Shown here piece after piece: positions 7,970-16,800 of a stretch of DNA of 53,271 nucleotides. Every line of letters starts with the position of its first letter. Positions within the stretch are counted from its first letter, which is position 1. Source of the DNA: an uncultured Clostridia bacterium (GTDB taxonomy: Bacteria; Cyanobacteriota; Vampirovibrionia; Gastranaerophilales; Gastranaerophilaceae); assembly GCA_945946765.1 (NCBI GenBank), contig CAMEWS010000006.1, positions 1-53,271 on the forward strand. Reading direction: 5' to 3'. A program made the position numbers and the translations under genes. The notes under the pieces are model-generated. The model was given only the letters and a program-made list of their open reading frames with translations. It made no database searches and had not been told where the DNA came from.

Positions 7970-9124
7970 ATGAAAAAACTTTTAACTAAAACTTTAATGC
8001 TCGCATTAATGTTAGGTTTTACTTCTTTAGCTACTATGGCTAAAGAATATAAAGACCTTACACCTGACCACTGGGCATACAAACAAATTCAAATTTTAAC
8101 TGATTTTAATGTTGTTGTCGGATACCCCGATGGCAATTACAGACCTGATCAACCTGTAACAAGAGGCGAATTTGCTTCTATCGTGGTTAAAGCGTTTGAT
8201 CAAGAATTTGCAGAAATAAAAAATCCCGTAACATTTACGGATGTAAAAACTACTGACTGGTTCTGGGGCGTAATTCAAAGAGCAGTTATGTTTGACCTTT
8301 TAAGAGGCTATCCTGACGGACACTTTGACCCATACGGAACAGTTGAAAGAGGACACGTAATAGCCACTGTTGTTAACGCATTGACAACTCAAACTGTATC
8401 CAGACAAAAAGCAGTAGATATATTAGAAAACAGTTACTCCGATTATGACCAAATTCCTGAATGGTTATTAATTGCAGCAGGAAAAGCAGAAATTCTTGAT
8501 ATGATTGTCAAAACACCTGAAGACGGAGCAACGGTTAACGCTCAACGCCCTGCAAACAGAGCAGAATTAGCTGCATTTATCGTAAAAATGTTAGAGCAAG
8601 CAAAACTTAATCCTAACGAAAAATTAAAAGCCGCTATGGCGCCCAGACTTGCAGAAGGTATTGTTGTTAACACTGATTTAGACGGTTACATTGCAACAAT
8701 TCCTGCAGGCACAGTAATTCCTATTATGGTGCTCAACAAACAAATTACTTGTAATAAGTCGAAAGTAAACGAAGATTTCTTATCCAGTCTTCCTAAAAAT
8801 ATAGTTACAAAAGAAAAATACCTTCTTTTGGTTGAAGGTGATGTTCTTAACGGTAAAATCGAAAACATTCAACGAGGCAGACTGTTTGTTAGAAATGGTA
8901 AAGTTGATTTGAGAACAGACACTATTACAACTGACAAAAAACAAACTGCAGAATTCTTGGGCGATGCTTTAGGCGGATACAGACCCGAAGGTTTCTGGAA
9001 AACTTTATACCTTAAAGTTATCAAAGGTCACAGAATTGTAATTAATGAAGGTGATATTCTCAACCTTAAATTAAGAAAACCCGTTAAAATTGACCTCACT
9101 AACGGTATGATTTTACAATACTAA
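7970..9124 (+). CDS. Exported S-layer-homology (SLH) domain protein
   Basis: A signal peptide (MKKLLTKTLMLALMLGFTSL, cleavage near ATMA-KE at 24/25) is followed by three SLH domains at about 27-77, 89-138 and 156-209. Key motifs are GYPDGNYRPDQPVTRGEFA, GYPDGHFDPYGTVERG and RPANRAELAAFIVKML. The last 170 residues are beta-rich and carry no motif I know. SLH domains bind cell-wall polysaccharide linked to peptidoglycan; in cyanobacteria they tether outer-membrane proteins, and this protein probably does a similar job in the periplasm. The start has AAGGAG 6 nt upstream, and a strong hairpin terminator follows at 9143-9175, so it is a single-gene unit. It lacks the OprB porin barrel of typical cyanobacterial SLH porins. 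Confidence 0.88.
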   Translation: MKKLLTKTLMLALMLGFTSLATMAKEYKDLTPDHWAYKQIQILTDFNVVVGYPDGNYRPDQPVTRGEFASIVVKAFDQEFAEIKNPVTFTDVKTTDWFWGVIQRAVMFDLLRGYPDGHFDPYGTVERGHVIATVVNALTTQTVSRQKAVDILENSYSDYDQIPEWLLIAAGKAEILDMIVKTPEDGATVNAQRPANRAELAAFIVKMLEQAKLNPNEKLKAAMAPRLAEGIVVNTDLDGYIATIPAGTVIPIMVLNKQITCNKSKVNEDFLSSLPKNIVTKEKYLLLVEGDVLNGKIENIQRGRLFVRNGKVDLRTDTITTDKKQTAEFLGDALGGYRPEGFWKTLYLKVIKGHRIVINEGDILNLKLRKPVKIDLTNGMILQY

Positions 9125-9142
9125 TAAAAGTAAAAATATAAA

Positions 9143-9175
9143 AAAAGACCGAGATTTGAATAATCTCGGTCTTTT
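9143..9175 (+). terminator. Rho-independent terminator after the SLH gene
   Basis: A perfect 14-bp stem (AAAAGACCGAGATT paired with AATCTCGGTCTTTT) with a 5-nt loop ends in a T-run, 18 nt after the stop codon. Confidence 0.92.
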
Positions 9176-9295
9176 AATTTATATAAAACGGCATATCAGC
9201 ATGTATTTTTCATTAAAGGTCGGTTGACTATATGAAATTATTAAAGTTTCTGAATATTCATCCGACAACAAATATATATAAAACGGAGAAAATTT

Positions 9296-9925
9296 ATGCT
9301 TTTTAAACGCAAATGTAAAATAACTTTTATAGCTCACGGTTCAACATTGTATACGGAAGAAAACAGAATTTGTGACAAAGAAAGTCATCCGCCACTAAAT
9401 GAACAAGGGCAAGAAGAATCTGAACTTATTGCAAAATGGATAGTTAGACGTTCACCACAAATTGATTATATATACACCGGTTCATCTTTAAGCTGCATTC
9501 AAACCGCACAATACATTGCAAAAGAATACGATATGGATTTTGTAATAAAACCGGAACTAAAAAATCAGGAATTTGGTTGCTGGAAAGGTCTCAGTTATGA
9601 TGAAATAGAAAAACGTTTTCCGAATCAACTTCAAAAATACCATGACCTAACCTCAAGTTATGCTCCCGAAGGTGGGGAAACGCTTTTGGAATTTGATGCA
9701 CGTGTCGAAGAAACTATCAATAACATTATTGAAGAAAATATATCCAAAAGAATTATTATTGTTACACACTCAAACTTTATACGTGCGGCAATAAGAAATG
9801 CCCTTGAAATTCCTATTGAAAACCAAAACAGAGTATTTATTTCAACAGGAAGTGCAACCCAAATTTCTTACTTTAAAGATTGGAACATTCTAAGATACGC
9901 AGGTCACAACCCGTTGAGTTTATGA
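9296..9925 (+). CDS. Histidine-phosphatase-fold protein with altered catalytic arginines
   Basis: The 209-residue protein has the layout of the phosphoglycerate-mutase-like/CobC histidine phosphatases: IAHGST at 12-17, PLNEQGQEE at 33-41, SSLSCIQTA at 63-71, QEFGCWKG at 91-98, PEGGET at 124-129 and VTHSNFIRA at 156-164. The nucleophile His14, acid Glu92 and second His158 are kept. The Arg of the RHG motif is Ala13 and the Arg of the LxRAxxTA motif is missing, so two of the usual phosphate ligands are lost. It is either a branch with another substrate or a degenerate enzyme. The start ATG has CGGAGA 7 nt upstream. Its stop (TGA at 9923-9925) overlaps the end of the convergent corrinoid protein gene. 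Confidence 0.82.
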   Translation: MLFKRKCKITFIAHGSTLYTEENRICDKESHPPLNEQGQEESELIAKWIVRRSPQIDYIYTGSSLSCIQTAQYIAKEYDMDFVIKPELKNQEFGCWKGLSYDEIEKRFPNQLQKYHDLTSSYAPEGGETLLEFDARVEETINNIIEENISKRIIIVTHSNFIRAAIRNALEIPIENQNRVFISTGSATQISYFKDWNILRYAGHNPLSL

Positions 9926-11140
9926 GGAAGAAGGTCTTAAAAACTCGGGAATTTGACAAGCTTCAATTGTACCTGTGACTATTTCCCATTCAGGCATGGC
10001 TTCTTGCAATTCATCTCTCATATGTGATAAAAGCCCCGGTATAATAATTTTTCTTGTATCTGTTTTTTGAGCCAAGCCAAATTCTTTAACTGATTTTGCC
10101 ACAAGTTCCGTTGTAAATTTATCCGCTGACCAAGCCGTTAATACACTCATACCGTCAGAAGGCGTAACTACTAAATATGAACCAAACGGCAGTGATTCCA
10201 ATTCTGCCGCAACCGCAAAATACGTAAGCGCAAAGTTTGTTGTTAACAATACAGGTGCGTTTTTATCAGGCTCGTTAAACTCGTAAACTTTTGCTTCGAC
10301 CTGTAACGGTTTTTGAGGGTTTGTATAAATATTTTGACGCAATGTAAATAATGTAGACAACAATGCCTCATCATAATTTTTAAGCACAATAATATTGGCA
10401 TATCTGCAAAGCAACAACGAAGAAACCGCACATGCCTGCAACAAATCCAAACTCTCGGGAATACGCACCAAAACAGGGTAAGTTAAAGGTTCGTGACGAT
10501 TCAGTATTGCGGCTCGCCTTAAATATGTGAGTTGTTCAATAACTTCCTGAACGGTCTTATTACCGTATTCCAACTCCAATATAATTTCTTTTTTGCCTTG
10601 AGCAATTATGCTTGACGATTTTTTTTCTAATTCTTCAAGATTTTTGCCCGTAATTAAATCAAATTTTTCTTTATCCGAAATTACGGCAATACCCGAACTT
10701 TCAATTTTCGAACGCACGGAATCAATATTTTTGCCTGTTAAATATATCGCATCAACTTTAAAAATTTCGCCAATGCGTTCAATTTCATAACTTTTAATTT
10801 TCGCCAATTTTTCATCAAAATCTTTGTCATCAGAATCAAGTTCAATTGCAATAACCGTACGATTTACAAAGGTTTTTTCGTGACGAAACATAACAGTTTC
10901 ACCACCAACAACCAAATTGTTACTCAATTTAATTTCGTGCTGTTGAATTTTTGATGATTCCAAAAATTTTTCCTTCAACTCAACAGGTACATACGGGCAT
11001 TTTTCTATATTTGCTTGTTTTTTAGCCAATTTAAGAGCATAAGCCATACAAGTAGGACATCCGCATTGTTTACAGTTTGTACCTTCTGCTTTTTTAGCAG
11101 CCGGCAAATATTTAAATATCTGTAACCCTGTTAATTCCAT
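9920..11140 (-). CDS. acsC: Corrinoid iron-sulfur protein large (gamma) subunit, acetyl-CoA synthase complex
   Basis: The 406-residue protein begins with the domain that binds the [4Fe-4S] cluster: C23-x2-C26-x4-C31-x16-C48, with GCPTCMAYALKLAKK. A TIM-barrel domain and a C-terminal cobamide-binding domain follow, as in AcsC/CdhE. In the Wood-Ljungdahl pathway this subunit, with AcsD, carries a methyl group on cobalt from methyltetrahydrofolate to acetyl-CoA synthase. Homologues are usually about 440 residues, so this one is somewhat short. The ATG at 11140 overlaps the stop of acsD (TAATG) and has AAAGGG upstream, so the two are translationally coupled. No CODH, acetyl-CoA synthase or methyltransferase gene is nearby. 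Confidence 0.87.
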   Translation of the reverse strand: MELTGLQIFKYLPAAKKAEGTNCKQCGCPTCMAYALKLAKKQANIEKCPYVPVELKEKFLESSKIQQHEIKLSNNLVVGGETVMFRHEKTFVNRTVIAIELDSDDKDFDEKLAKIKSYEIERIGEIFKVDAIYLTGKNIDSVRSKIESSGIAVISDKEKFDLITGKNLEELEKKSSSIIAQGKKEIILELEYGNKTVQEVIEQLTYLRRAAILNRHEPLTYPVLVRIPESLDLLQACAVSSLLLCRYANIIVLKNYDEALLSTLFTLRQNIYTNPQKPLQVEAKVYEFNEPDKNAPVLLTTNFALTYFAVAAELESLPFGSYLVVTPSDGMSVLTAWSADKFTTELVAKSVKEFGLAQKTDTRKIIIPGLLSHMRDELQEAMPEWEIVTGTIEACQIPEFLRPSSS

Positions 11141-11997
11141 TAAATTAGTCCCTTTATTGTTTTCACACTCTTTGGATTTTGTAATACAACAATGTTTGCG
11201 CCTGCACTAATCATAGATACTGCACCAGAAATTTCCCACATTGCGGAACGATTTTCAAATATACCCCAGTTTTTATCAAAAGTATCGGATTTTGCTTCTT
11301 TTGCTCTGTAGGATTCTTCACCGATAAAAACAATTATCGGCATATTGAGCATTTCATCACCGTCAAACGCCGCTAATCTGATTTTTTCCACAATACTGTA
11401 TCCGTAATCCAAACCATAACCCAAACCGCCGGTATCAGGGTCTATTAAAATCTTGTCAGGTGACATCCCTTTGTCAATTGCCAGTATATTTAATTCTTTT
11501 GCAAGATTTATATCTATAGGAGTGCGCAAAACCAAAACATGATTGTTTTTTACAACATCAGGTACAATCTGCTCATAAGTGTTTTCATCCGCAAATGCTA
11601 TAATTGATTCTTTAGGTGCATTATGAGCGATAAAAGGAAGCAGCTTTTTATCAATTTCATTATTGTTTACCCCACGGAATATAAAAGGTTTTTTCGTTAA
11701 GGCATCCAGTTTTTTTAAAAACTCTTTTATTTCATCAAGTTTTTTATCAGTCAAATCTTGTGAAATATCAAACTTTACGGCAATAATATCCGCATATTCT
11801 TCGTTTTTAATTTCTTCTAAAATATTTTTTGAAGAATACAAAAATTCCAAAGCCAATAACGGTTTAGCAATATTTTGATTCTCGTTCATAAAAGAAAAAG
11901 ACGAATTACCGCCAATTTTTATATCTGTATCTTTGTTTAACTCAACAGTTCTTACAGAGCTCTTTATATCAAAAGATAGGTCTAATGTTTCTTGCAT
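11140..11997 (-). CDS. acsD: Corrinoid iron-sulfur protein small (delta) subunit
   Basis: The 285-residue protein has the CdhD/AcsD TIM-barrel features: DIIAVKFD, PFIFRGV, KILIDPDTGGLGYGLDYGYS and SMISAGANIVVLQNPKS near the C terminus. It pairs with AcsC to form the heterodimer that shuttles methyl groups in the reductive acetyl-CoA pathway. The order acsD-acsC with overlapping stop and start codons supports coupled expression. Known homologues are about 310 residues, so this is near the usual size. AGG lies 6 nt upstream of the ATG at 11997. The pair stands alone here apart from an unknown 99-aa gene 41 nt upstream. Without the rest of the pathway its methyl donor and acceptor are open questions. 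Confidence 0.85.
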   Translation of the reverse strand: MQETLDLSFDIKSSVRTVELNKDTDIKIGGNSSFSFMNENQNIAKPLLALEFLYSSKNILEEIKNEEYADIIAVKFDISQDLTDKKLDEIKEFLKKLDALTKKPFIFRGVNNNEIDKKLLPFIAHNAPKESIIAFADENTYEQIVPDVVKNNHVLVLRTPIDINLAKELNILAIDKGMSPDKILIDPDTGGLGYGLDYGYSIVEKIRLAAFDGDEMLNMPIIVFIGEESYRAKEAKSDTFDKNWGIFENRSAMWEISGAVSMISAGANIVVLQNPKSVKTIKGLI

Positions 11998-12038
11998 AGA
12001 CCTATCTTAAAAATTAATTTTTATGTTGTCAAATATTA

Positions 12039-12338
12039 TTAAAGAATAGAACTTGCTTTAATAACTTCTGCATTATTAGAAGCAGCCTTTTCTACTATTG
12101 GTTCTTTTACTATAACATAATATTCCGTAGCTATTTGTCTATTAACTTCTGCTAATTTTTCTCTTAAAATTGTATTATTTAAAAAGGGGATTTGACCCTT
12201 GGCAGCCATAAAAGAAGCAACAATAGGGTTTTTTCTGGTTTCTTCAATTAAGACTCGTCTTTCTTTCCTTGCAGCAGTTCTTAATTCCCCCGGAATTCTG
12301 TCTATAATAGATTGAACAACTACTTTGTTAATTGGCAT
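12039..12338 (-). CDS. Hypothetical 99-aa protein upstream of acsD
   Basis: The small protein is helical and basic in its first half (IPGELRTAARKERRVLIEET) and has no signal peptide, Cys pair or known motif. AAAGGAG lies 7 nt before the ATG, a strong ribosome-binding site. It ends 41 nt before acsD on the same strand, so it may be co-transcribed with the corrinoid protein genes; whether it serves them is a guess. A terminator for gpmI (12374-12405) lies just upstream, leaving only about 35 nt for a promoter, so partial read-through from gpmI is possible. Confidence 0.7.
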   Translation of the reverse strand: MPINKVVVQSIIDRIPGELRTAARKERRVLIEETRKNPIVASFMAAKGQIPFLNNTILREKLAEVNRQIATEYYVIVKEPIVEKAASNNAEVIKASSIL

Positions 12339-12373
12339 TTAAATTCTCCTTTGGTTTTGTTTGTACTGAAACT

Positions 12374-12405
12374 AAAAAGCATCAAAAAAATTTTTGACGC
12401 TTTTT
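12374..12405 (-). terminator. Terminator after gpmI
   Basis: An AAAAAGC-x-TCAAAAA stem pairs with TTTTTGA-x-GCTTTTT with one internal mismatch. On the minus strand it ends in a T-run 85 nt after the gpmI stop codon. Confidence 0.7.
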
Positions 12406-12489
12406 AATTGTAAAGTTTACAATTCTTATTGAAAATTTAATATAGCCAATCGGGTACCGACACTTTAACTATATTTTGTATAAAAAATA

Positions 12490-14022
12490 TTATTTTATTA
12501 AAGTACTGCCCGTCATTTCCGCAGGCTGTTTTATACCCAGTAACTGTAACACTGTTGGAGCAACGTCACACAATGCACCGGTTTCTTTTAATTCATATTT
12601 ACCGTTTCCGTTAATGAGCATAAACGGAACTTTGTTTGTTGTGTGCGCAGTGAATGGTGCATGAGTTTCAGGGTCTTCCATACATTCAGAGTTGCCGTGG
12701 TCAGCAGTTAAAAGCATAACAACATTGTTTTCTCTTGCTTTTTTGGCAATTTTACCAACACAATTGTCAACGGTTTCACAAGCTTTTACTGCAGCATCAA
12801 AAACACCCGTATGTCCTACCATATCAGGATTTGCAAAGTTTACCAAAATAAATCCGTATTGAGGGTCATCCAACGCTTTTAATACATTTTCACAAACTGC
12901 AGGTGCACTCATTTCCGGCTGTAAGTCATAAGTTGCAACTTTAGGAGATGCAACCAAAGCACGTGTTTCAAATTTTCCTGATTTTTCTTCACCGCCATTA
13001 AAGAAGAATGTAATGTGAGCATATTTTTCTGTTTCTGCGGTTCTAAATTGTTTTACACCGTTTGCATCGAGCACATCACCCAAAATGTTTGTAAGTTTTT
13101 CCGGCGGATATGCGATATCCAGCGGGAAAGTTTCATCATATTGTGCCATGCAAACATAATATAAATTGTTTCTTTTTGCTTTTCTTTTAAACCCGTCAAA
13201 CTCATCAAACGTAACTGCTCTTGTAATTTCACGAGCTCTGTCAGGTCTGTAGTTAAAGAAAATAACGGAATCGTTGTCTTTAATTCTTGAATCGGGGTCA
13301 GAATTTGTAATTGTAGGTTCTACAAATTCATCGGTTACGTCTTTTGCATATGAGGTTTGAATTGCGTCATCGGAATTAACGGCGTGTTCACCTTCGCCAA
13401 GAAGTAAAGCATTATAAGCTTTTTCAACTCTGTCCCATCTGTTATCCCTGTCCATTGCCCAATATCTGCCTGAAATAGTGGCAATTTGAGGTAAGTTATA
13501 TTTTTTAAGTTCAGCTTCCAATTCCGCAAGAAACTCAAATGCACTTTTAGGCGGTGTATCTCTACCATCTAAAAATGCATGTACATATACTTTTTTCAAT
13601 CCGTTTTCCGCAGCCATTTTAACAAGTGCTTTTACATGGTTAAATGAACTGTGCACACCGCCTGTTGAAACAAGTCCGTACAAATGTAAAGATGAATTGT
13701 TCTTTTTAACGTGGTCGATAGCAGCTTTAAATGCCTTATTTTCAAAGAATTTACCTTCTCTGATTTCTTTGTTAATTCTTGTTAAATCCTGATAAACAAC
13801 ACGACCTGCACCAAGATTTAGGTGACCTACTTCACTGTTGCCCATTTGTCCGTCAGGAAGTCCGACAAATTCGCCTGATGCATTAATTGTTGTATATTTT
13901 TCGGTTTCTTTTAAATTATCAAAAGCAGGTGTTTTTGCTGTTTTTGTTGCATCTTTAGGGCAATCCTTATTCAAGCCCCACCCATCCATAATACAAAGAA
14001 GTACTCTTTTGTTATCAGTCAT
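12490..14022 (-). CDS. gpmI: 2,3-bisphosphoglycerate-independent phosphoglycerate mutase
   Basis: The 510-residue enzyme interconverts 3- and 2-phosphoglycerate in glycolysis, using two metal ions (usually Mn) and a phosphoserine. Alkaline-phosphatase-fold motifs are complete: IMDGWG at 11-16, GNSEVGHLNLGAGR at 61-74 with the catalytic Ser63, HAFLDGRDTPP at about 147-157, and LTADHGNSE near the C terminus. The length equals that of typical GpmI proteins. The start ATG has AAGGGAG 7 nt upstream. It is divergent from rimO and ends with the hairpin at 12374-12405. Nothing unusual is seen in it. Confidence 0.97.
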   Translation of the reverse strand: MTDNKRVLLCIMDGWGLNKDCPKDATKTAKTPAFDNLKETEKYTTINASGEFVGLPDGQMGNSEVGHLNLGAGRVVYQDLTRINKEIREGKFFENKAFKAAIDHVKKNNSSLHLYGLVSTGGVHSSFNHVKALVKMAAENGLKKVYVHAFLDGRDTPPKSAFEFLAELEAELKKYNLPQIATISGRYWAMDRDNRWDRVEKAYNALLLGEGEHAVNSDDAIQTSYAKDVTDEFVEPTITNSDPDSRIKDNDSVIFFNYRPDRAREITRAVTFDEFDGFKRKAKRNNLYYVCMAQYDETFPLDIAYPPEKLTNILGDVLDANGVKQFRTAETEKYAHITFFFNGGEEKSGKFETRALVASPKVATYDLQPEMSAPAVCENVLKALDDPQYGFILVNFANPDMVGHTGVFDAAVKACETVDNCVGKIAKKARENNVVMLLTADHGNSECMEDPETHAPFTAHTTNKVPFMLINGNGKYELKETGALCDVAPTVLQLLGIKQPAEMTGSTLIK

Positions 14023-14124
14023 AATTTATCTCCCTTATTTTATATAGTCCAAAAAACCTTTGAGGCTGTTTAATTACTATTTTCCACGCTAAAACAAAAA
14101 TTTCCATAACTCACGTTTTTTGTG

Positions 14125-14130
14125 TATTAT
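14125..14130 (+). promoter_or_regulatory. -10 hexamer of a predicted leaderless mRNA (rimO)
   Basis: TATTAT ends exactly 6 nt before the ATG at 14137. There is no Shine-Dalgarno site, and the upstream in-frame GTG at 14122 overlaps the hexamer. Confidence 0.55.
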
Positions 14131-14136
14131 TTTTCT

Positions 14137-15459
14137 ATGAAAACAAAAAATAATATTAAAATTGCATTAATAAATCACGGTTGTGCCAAAAATCTTGTAG
14201 ATGCCGAACTTATGCTGGGTTTACTTGCACAGGAAGGTTACAATATTACCTTGAATGACAAAGAAGCTGACATTGTAATTGTAAATACCTGTTCATTTAT
14301 CCACGATGCAGAAAAAGAATCTGTTCACTCCATTATTGAAATGGTTAATGAAGGCAAAAAAATAATTATAACAGGATGCTTGCCGCAAAAGCACAAAGAC
14401 GAACTCAAAAAAGCAGTGCCTGAAACTGTTGCGATGCTAGGCACTTCTGAGATTTCTAAAATCACTGAGGTTGTAAAACAAATTATAGAAAACGAAAAAT
14501 CTTATGTCTGCAAAATTGCGGACAAACCCGAATATATTTATCCTGAAAACGCACAAAGACAACAAATTACGGTTGGTTCAAGCAGTTACATAAAAATCGC
14601 TGACGGTTGTAACTATCAATGCGGATATTGTGTTATTCCGCAATTAAGAGGTCCTTATCGTTCCAGAACAATAGAAAATATTATTGAAGAAGCTAAACAA
14701 CTTGCACAAAAAGGTGTGTCTGAAATTGTACTCATTGCACAGGATACAACAAGTTACGGCATTGATATCTATAAAAAACCTTCATTAGCAAAACTGTTAA
14801 AAGAATTAAACAAAATCGAAGATATAAACTGGATTCGTGTTATGTATACGTATCCGTCAATGTTTGATGACGAATTAATTGAAACTTTTGCAACTTGCGA
14901 AAAAGTAGTGAAATATGTTGATATTCCTTTACAACACTCACACAGAGAAATGTTAAAGGCAATGAAACGTCCTGTGATTGATTACAAAAAATTTATAGAA
15001 AAATTACGAAATAGAATACCTGAAGTTGCAATTAGAACAACATTTATTGTCGGTTACCCGGGTGAAACGGAAGAAATGTTCAACAATTTGTACGAGTTTA
15101 CAAAATGGGCAAAATTCGACAAAATGGGTGCGTTTGAATTTTCTAAAGAAAAAAACACATACGCATATACTTTGCCTAACCAAATTCCCGCAAGAATAAA
15201 AAAACAACGTAAAAATAAACTGATGAAACTTCAAAAAGAAATTTCAAGAGAAGTAAACGAAAAATTCATAGGAAAACAAATCCCCTGCATAATAGAAAGT
15301 GTAACATCTTCAGGAGAAGTAATTGCCCGTTCTTACAGAGATGCACCCGAAGTAGACGGACTTGTGTATATACAAACAGACGAATTACCCGTCCCCGGTG
15401 ACATAGAAATTGTAACCGTTACAGGTTGTGATGATTACGATTTATACGGTACTATCTAA
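14137..15459 (+). CDS. rimO: Ribosomal protein uS12 methylthiotransferase
   Basis: RimO adds a methylthio group to the conserved Asp of ribosomal protein S12, using two [4Fe-4S] clusters and S-adenosylmethionine. The 440-residue protein has the N-terminal UPF0004 domain with NHGCAKNLVD (Cys16) and two further Cys in NTCSF and GCLPQ. The radical-SAM motif is C158-x3-C162-x2-C165 in DGCNYQCGYC, and a C-terminal TRAM-like domain follows. MiaB-family relatives are similar, but CAKNLVD and the AQDTTSYG motif fit RimO. I chose ATG 14137 over GTG 14122 because a TATTAT -10 hexamer ends 6 nt before the ATG. Confidence 0.95.
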   Translation: MKTKNNIKIALINHGCAKNLVDAELMLGLLAQEGYNITLNDKEADIVIVNTCSFIHDAEKESVHSIIEMVNEGKKIIITGCLPQKHKDELKKAVPETVAMLGTSEISKITEVVKQIIENEKSYVCKIADKPEYIYPENAQRQQITVGSSSYIKIADGCNYQCGYCVIPQLRGPYRSRTIENIIEEAKQLAQKGVSEIVLIAQDTTSYGIDIYKKPSLAKLLKELNKIEDINWIRVMYTYPSMFDDELIETFATCEKVVKYVDIPLQHSHREMLKAMKRPVIDYKKFIEKLRNRIPEVAIRTTFIVGYPGETEEMFNNLYEFTKWAKFDKMGAFEFSKEKNTYAYTLPNQIPARIKKQRKNKLMKLQKEISREVNEKFIGKQIPCIIESVTSSGEVIARSYRDAPEVDGLVYIQTDELPVPGDIEIVTVTGCDDYDLYGTI

Positions 15460-15534
15460 TATTTGTAAGAGATTTCTTCATGAGTTCTGTTAAAACAGTT
15501 CCTACATTTTATGCCTATGCAATTATAGAAAATG

Positions 15535-16041
15535 TTAACTTAAGAAATCCCGTTCGCCGACATTTTGAAAACTTCCGTCATAAAGCATCGGATTATTTGA
15601 ACTGCCTGTATTATCATCTTGTCCGTTTTTAAGTTTATACAATGTATTTTCTGTAAGCCGTGCTTGATTTTGTACAGCATACAAATTAGCATCAAAAGAT
15701 GCGTCTAATGTATTAAAATTGGCAAACCTAAAAAGTGCCTGCATCTCTCCAAGCTGACTTTGAAGTGCCACAGGATCCGTTAAATTTTTCGAAACTTGAT
15801 AAGCTATTTCATGATATTTCTTTTCTGCAGTAGTTGTATTTTCTTCTCGTATTTTTTTTGCCTGTTCTGCATACCACTGTTTCATACGTTCTTGATAGGC
15901 TTCAACAGACTCATAAAGACCTTGAGCAAGAGTACCTGCATTTTGCATGGCTTGTTGCTTTTTATAATCAGTACTAAAAGTTAGTGCCGTCACAGAGCTA
16001 ATAGGTTGCGATACAACTCCGTAAAGAGAATGTTCTCCCAT
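15535..16041 (-). CDS. Hypothetical 168-aa protein
   Basis: I do not recognise this protein. It is soluble, has no signal peptide, and is helical from about residue 40 to 145 (SVEAYQERMKQWYAEQAKKI), with a Ser/Asn-rich tail ending VGERDFLS. The start ATG has AGGAGG 7 nt upstream, a near-perfect ribosome-binding site, which supports expression. It converges with rimO and is divergent from the gene at 16189. A small helical structural or surface-associated protein of this lineage is the most I can say. Confidence 0.7.
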   Translation of the reverse strand: MGEHSLYGVVSQPISSVTALTFSTDYKKQQAMQNAGTLAQGLYESVEAYQERMKQWYAEQAKKIREENTTTAEKKYHEIAYQVSKNLTDPVALQSQLGEMQALFRFANFNTLDASFDANLYAVQNQARLTENTLYKLKNGQDDNTGSSNNPMLYDGSFQNVGERDFLS

Positions 16042-16188
16042 GATTCCTCCTGTAAATATAATTCCCCTTGTATAAATAAAAACTTTTGCCCTACCAAAAT
16101 TGCCCTAAAATTTATAAGACTTTACATTTCTACAAAGTAGCATGACAAATATGTAACGCTGCGCTAAAATTAATACGTCTATATCTTA

Positions 16189-16686
16189 ATGAGGGTCGGA
16201 ACAATTAACAATAATTATACAAACCTAAAACCTTCTAACAAAGAAAATTTGACTTTAACAAACACTTCTTTGCATCCGGAAAAATTAAGTTCGTTGAGAA
16301 TATCTTCAATTTTGGCAAAAGTTGGTGTTCCTCAATCCCATATTTTGATTGCCGACAACTATATGGTCATAAAAAAAGTGTACGGACCGCCGGTTGTAAA
16401 GAGTCGTCTTACTTCAAAAGACAAAGCATTACTAGGCAAATACGATTTTAATCAATTAGAATATTCCACTATTAAACAAATTAATGAAGAAATAGAACTT
16501 CTAAAAAAATGGTCTATGTCGTTAGACGAAACTTTAAAAGCGGATTCTGACAGAATACTGGAAATTCGCTCAAACGAGCTAAAGTATCTTGCGGCTTGCA
16601 GATATACTTTAATTTCTAATGAAATTTACAGAGGTTATCTTGCCTTAGAAAAGTATTTTGAAGATATTTCAAAATATTCACTTTGA
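16189..16686 (+). CDS. Hypothetical 165-aa protein
   Basis: I do not recognise this protein. The first 40 residues are polar and probably disordered (Asn/Thr/Ser-rich), and residues 80-165 form charged helices (YSTIKQINEEIELLKKWSM) that could pair as a coiled coil. No membrane segment or signal peptide is visible. The ATG at 16189 has no Shine-Dalgarno site; AT-rich TATATC lies just before it. The next gene in the same direction begins 114 nt later. The start is less certain than for its neighbours. Confidence 0.65.
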   Translation: MRVGTINNNYTNLKPSNKENLTLTNTSLHPEKLSSLRISSILAKVGVPQSHILIADNYMVIKKVYGPPVVKSRLTSKDKALLGKYDFNQLEYSTIKQINEEIELLKKWSMSLDETLKADSDRILEIRSNELKYLAACRYTLISNEIYRGYLALEKYFEDISKYSL

Positions 16687-16800
16687 TTCATTGTGCTTAT
16701 TGTTAACAATTGTAAACAAAAAAAGAACGTTATGGCAATTAAATAGCTTTGCTTGTTTTTTATAAAGTATAAGTGTTGTAAAAAAGGTAAGGAAGAAGTT

